Of a stretch of 64,000 bases of DNA, positions 63,632 to 64,000 are shown piece by piece. The stretch is taken from assembly GCF_025766255.1 (NCBI RefSeq), contig NW_026516668.1:496001-560000 (forward strand). Direction: 5' to 3'. A model generated the notes under the pieces. The model was given only the letters and a program-made list of their open reading frames with translations, had not been told where the DNA came from and did no database searches. This stretch comes from Zychaea mexicana. Its lineage: Eukaryota > Mucoromycota > Mucoromycetes > Mucorales > Lichtheimiaceae. A program made the position numbers and the translations under genes. Each line of letters starts with the position of its first letter. Positions within the stretch are counted from its first letter, which is position 1.

Positions 63632-63656
63632 TAATGTGACAGAGGTACCGAAGTAC
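63540..63656 (-). ncRNA. U6: U6 spliceosomal RNA gene
   Basis: On the minus strand the universally conserved U6 core is present: ACGATACAGAGAAGATTAGC with the ACAGAGA box, then ATGGCCCCTGCACAAGGATG with the AGC triad region, and GACAC beginning the internal stem-loop. The 5' end folds as GTAC-TTCG-GTAC, the expected 5' stem-loop with a UUCG tetraloop. A run of nine T residues on the minus strand (63543-63535) ends it, as for RNA polymerase III. The length of about 115 nt is normal. No mRNA-type intron interrupts the catalytic core. Confidence 0.95.
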
Positions 63657-63687
63657 ATGTCGATTTAAGCCCTAATGTCGTCAAACC

Positions 63688-63693
63688 TTATAA
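63688..63693 (-). promoter_or_regulatory. TATA box of the U6 gene
   Basis: TTATAA, 32 bp upstream of the inferred U6 5' end, the position of the pol III TATA element. Confidence 0.6.
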
Positions 63694-64000
63694 GCTGTAA
63701 ATTAAGTTTCAATGTGCGACTTGTGGGTCAATTTTCATAAGTGTGCCGCAAGTTGATGCCTCGATTGCTGCTGCTGCCCGACTAAAGTGGAACAAGAAAG
63801 AAGTGCCCCTTCATAGGCCTAATGTGTTGGTCCCATTTTTAATGCCCATGCTACATGGCTTCTGTTGGATTGATTGTAGTGTGTACGCATATGGGGTTCA
63901 GTGCGTGTAAACGGATGTGATGATGTTCATTTTCTAACAAGCGGTATTCAGGAACCTTGCGGTGATACCAAAAATCGGGCTTAAAAAACACAGAATAAAA
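63694..64000. other. Sequence upstream of U6 to the window edge
   Basis: No gene recognised. It should include the distal U6 promoter. The window ends in AT-rich sequence. Confidence 0.5.

Overview
This is nuclear DNA from a filamentous fungus. The genes are compact and AT-leaning. They carry many short GT-AG introns (mostly about 50-130 nt), with GTAAG/GTATG donors and loose branch sites. The gene content (GT15 mannosyltransferase, FH2 formin with a C-terminal DAD, Sec27-type coatomer subunit, Kae1, a CUL1-type cullin, mitochondrial ATP synthase subunit g) together with mariner, Harbinger, Helitron-like and LINE remnants best fits an early-diverging Mucoromycota fungus, probably Mucorales. 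The species cannot be fixed from this sequence alone. I reconstructed exon structures by hand and checked splice phase at every junction; coordinates given as exons are my models, not transcript data.

Layout. 1-6.7 kb: 3' end of a large unknown helical protein, a Golgi GT15 mannosyltransferase, a broken Tc1/mariner transposase and a small secreted protein. 6.7-9 kb: decayed sequence with a faint OTU-like relic. 9-15 kb: a 14-exon formin on the minus strand. 15-19.2 kb: a transposon graveyard holding a truncated PIF/Harbinger pair, a 448-bp foldback element and a 5'-truncated LINE. 19.9-25.1 kb: KAE1 and the coatomer beta' gene, converging. 25-28.7 kb: decay, including a second Tc1-like relic. 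28.7-29.6 kb: ATP synthase subunit g, divergent from a small membrane protein gene. 30.3-36.2 kb: two aldo-keto reductase paralogues facing each other tail to tail across 3.3 kb. 37-38.7 kb: a low-complexity protein. 41.7-44.4 kb: a GPI-type Ser-rich protein next to a membrane-tailed subtilase. 44.8-48.7 kb: cullin-1. 49.2-51.8 kb: an RNA-binding protein with a degenerate exonuclease domain, an RRM and five RanBP2 zinc fingers. 52.4-53.4 kb: a protein with a duplicated C-x2-C-x6-C motif.

53.5-62.9 kb is the most unusual part. A decayed PIF1/Helitron-type helicase is followed by a full-coding-length LINE (ORF1 with two zinc knuckles, ORF2 with endonuclease and reverse transcriptase, the two ORFs overlapping by ATGA). 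The LINE is bracketed by a 15-bp target-site duplication that contains a TATA box. The 3' TATA copy sits at the head of a multi-intron transcription unit that does not read as a conventional protein gene. Its exons are short (31-92 nt). Its seven clear introns are longer on average than those elsewhere in the window, and at least five of them share a motif around TGACGTGTC. It looks like a spliced non-coding RNA or small-RNA host gene, or possibly a gene for small hydrophobic peptides. A U6 snRNA gene lies on the minus strand near the right edge.

Functional themes are housekeeping secretion and glycosylation (GT15, coatomer beta'), polarity and actin (formin), protein turnover (cullin), tRNA modification (Kae1), mitochondrial energy (subunit g), polyol/sugar metabolism (the two reductases) and RNA processing (U6, the RRM/zinc-finger protein).
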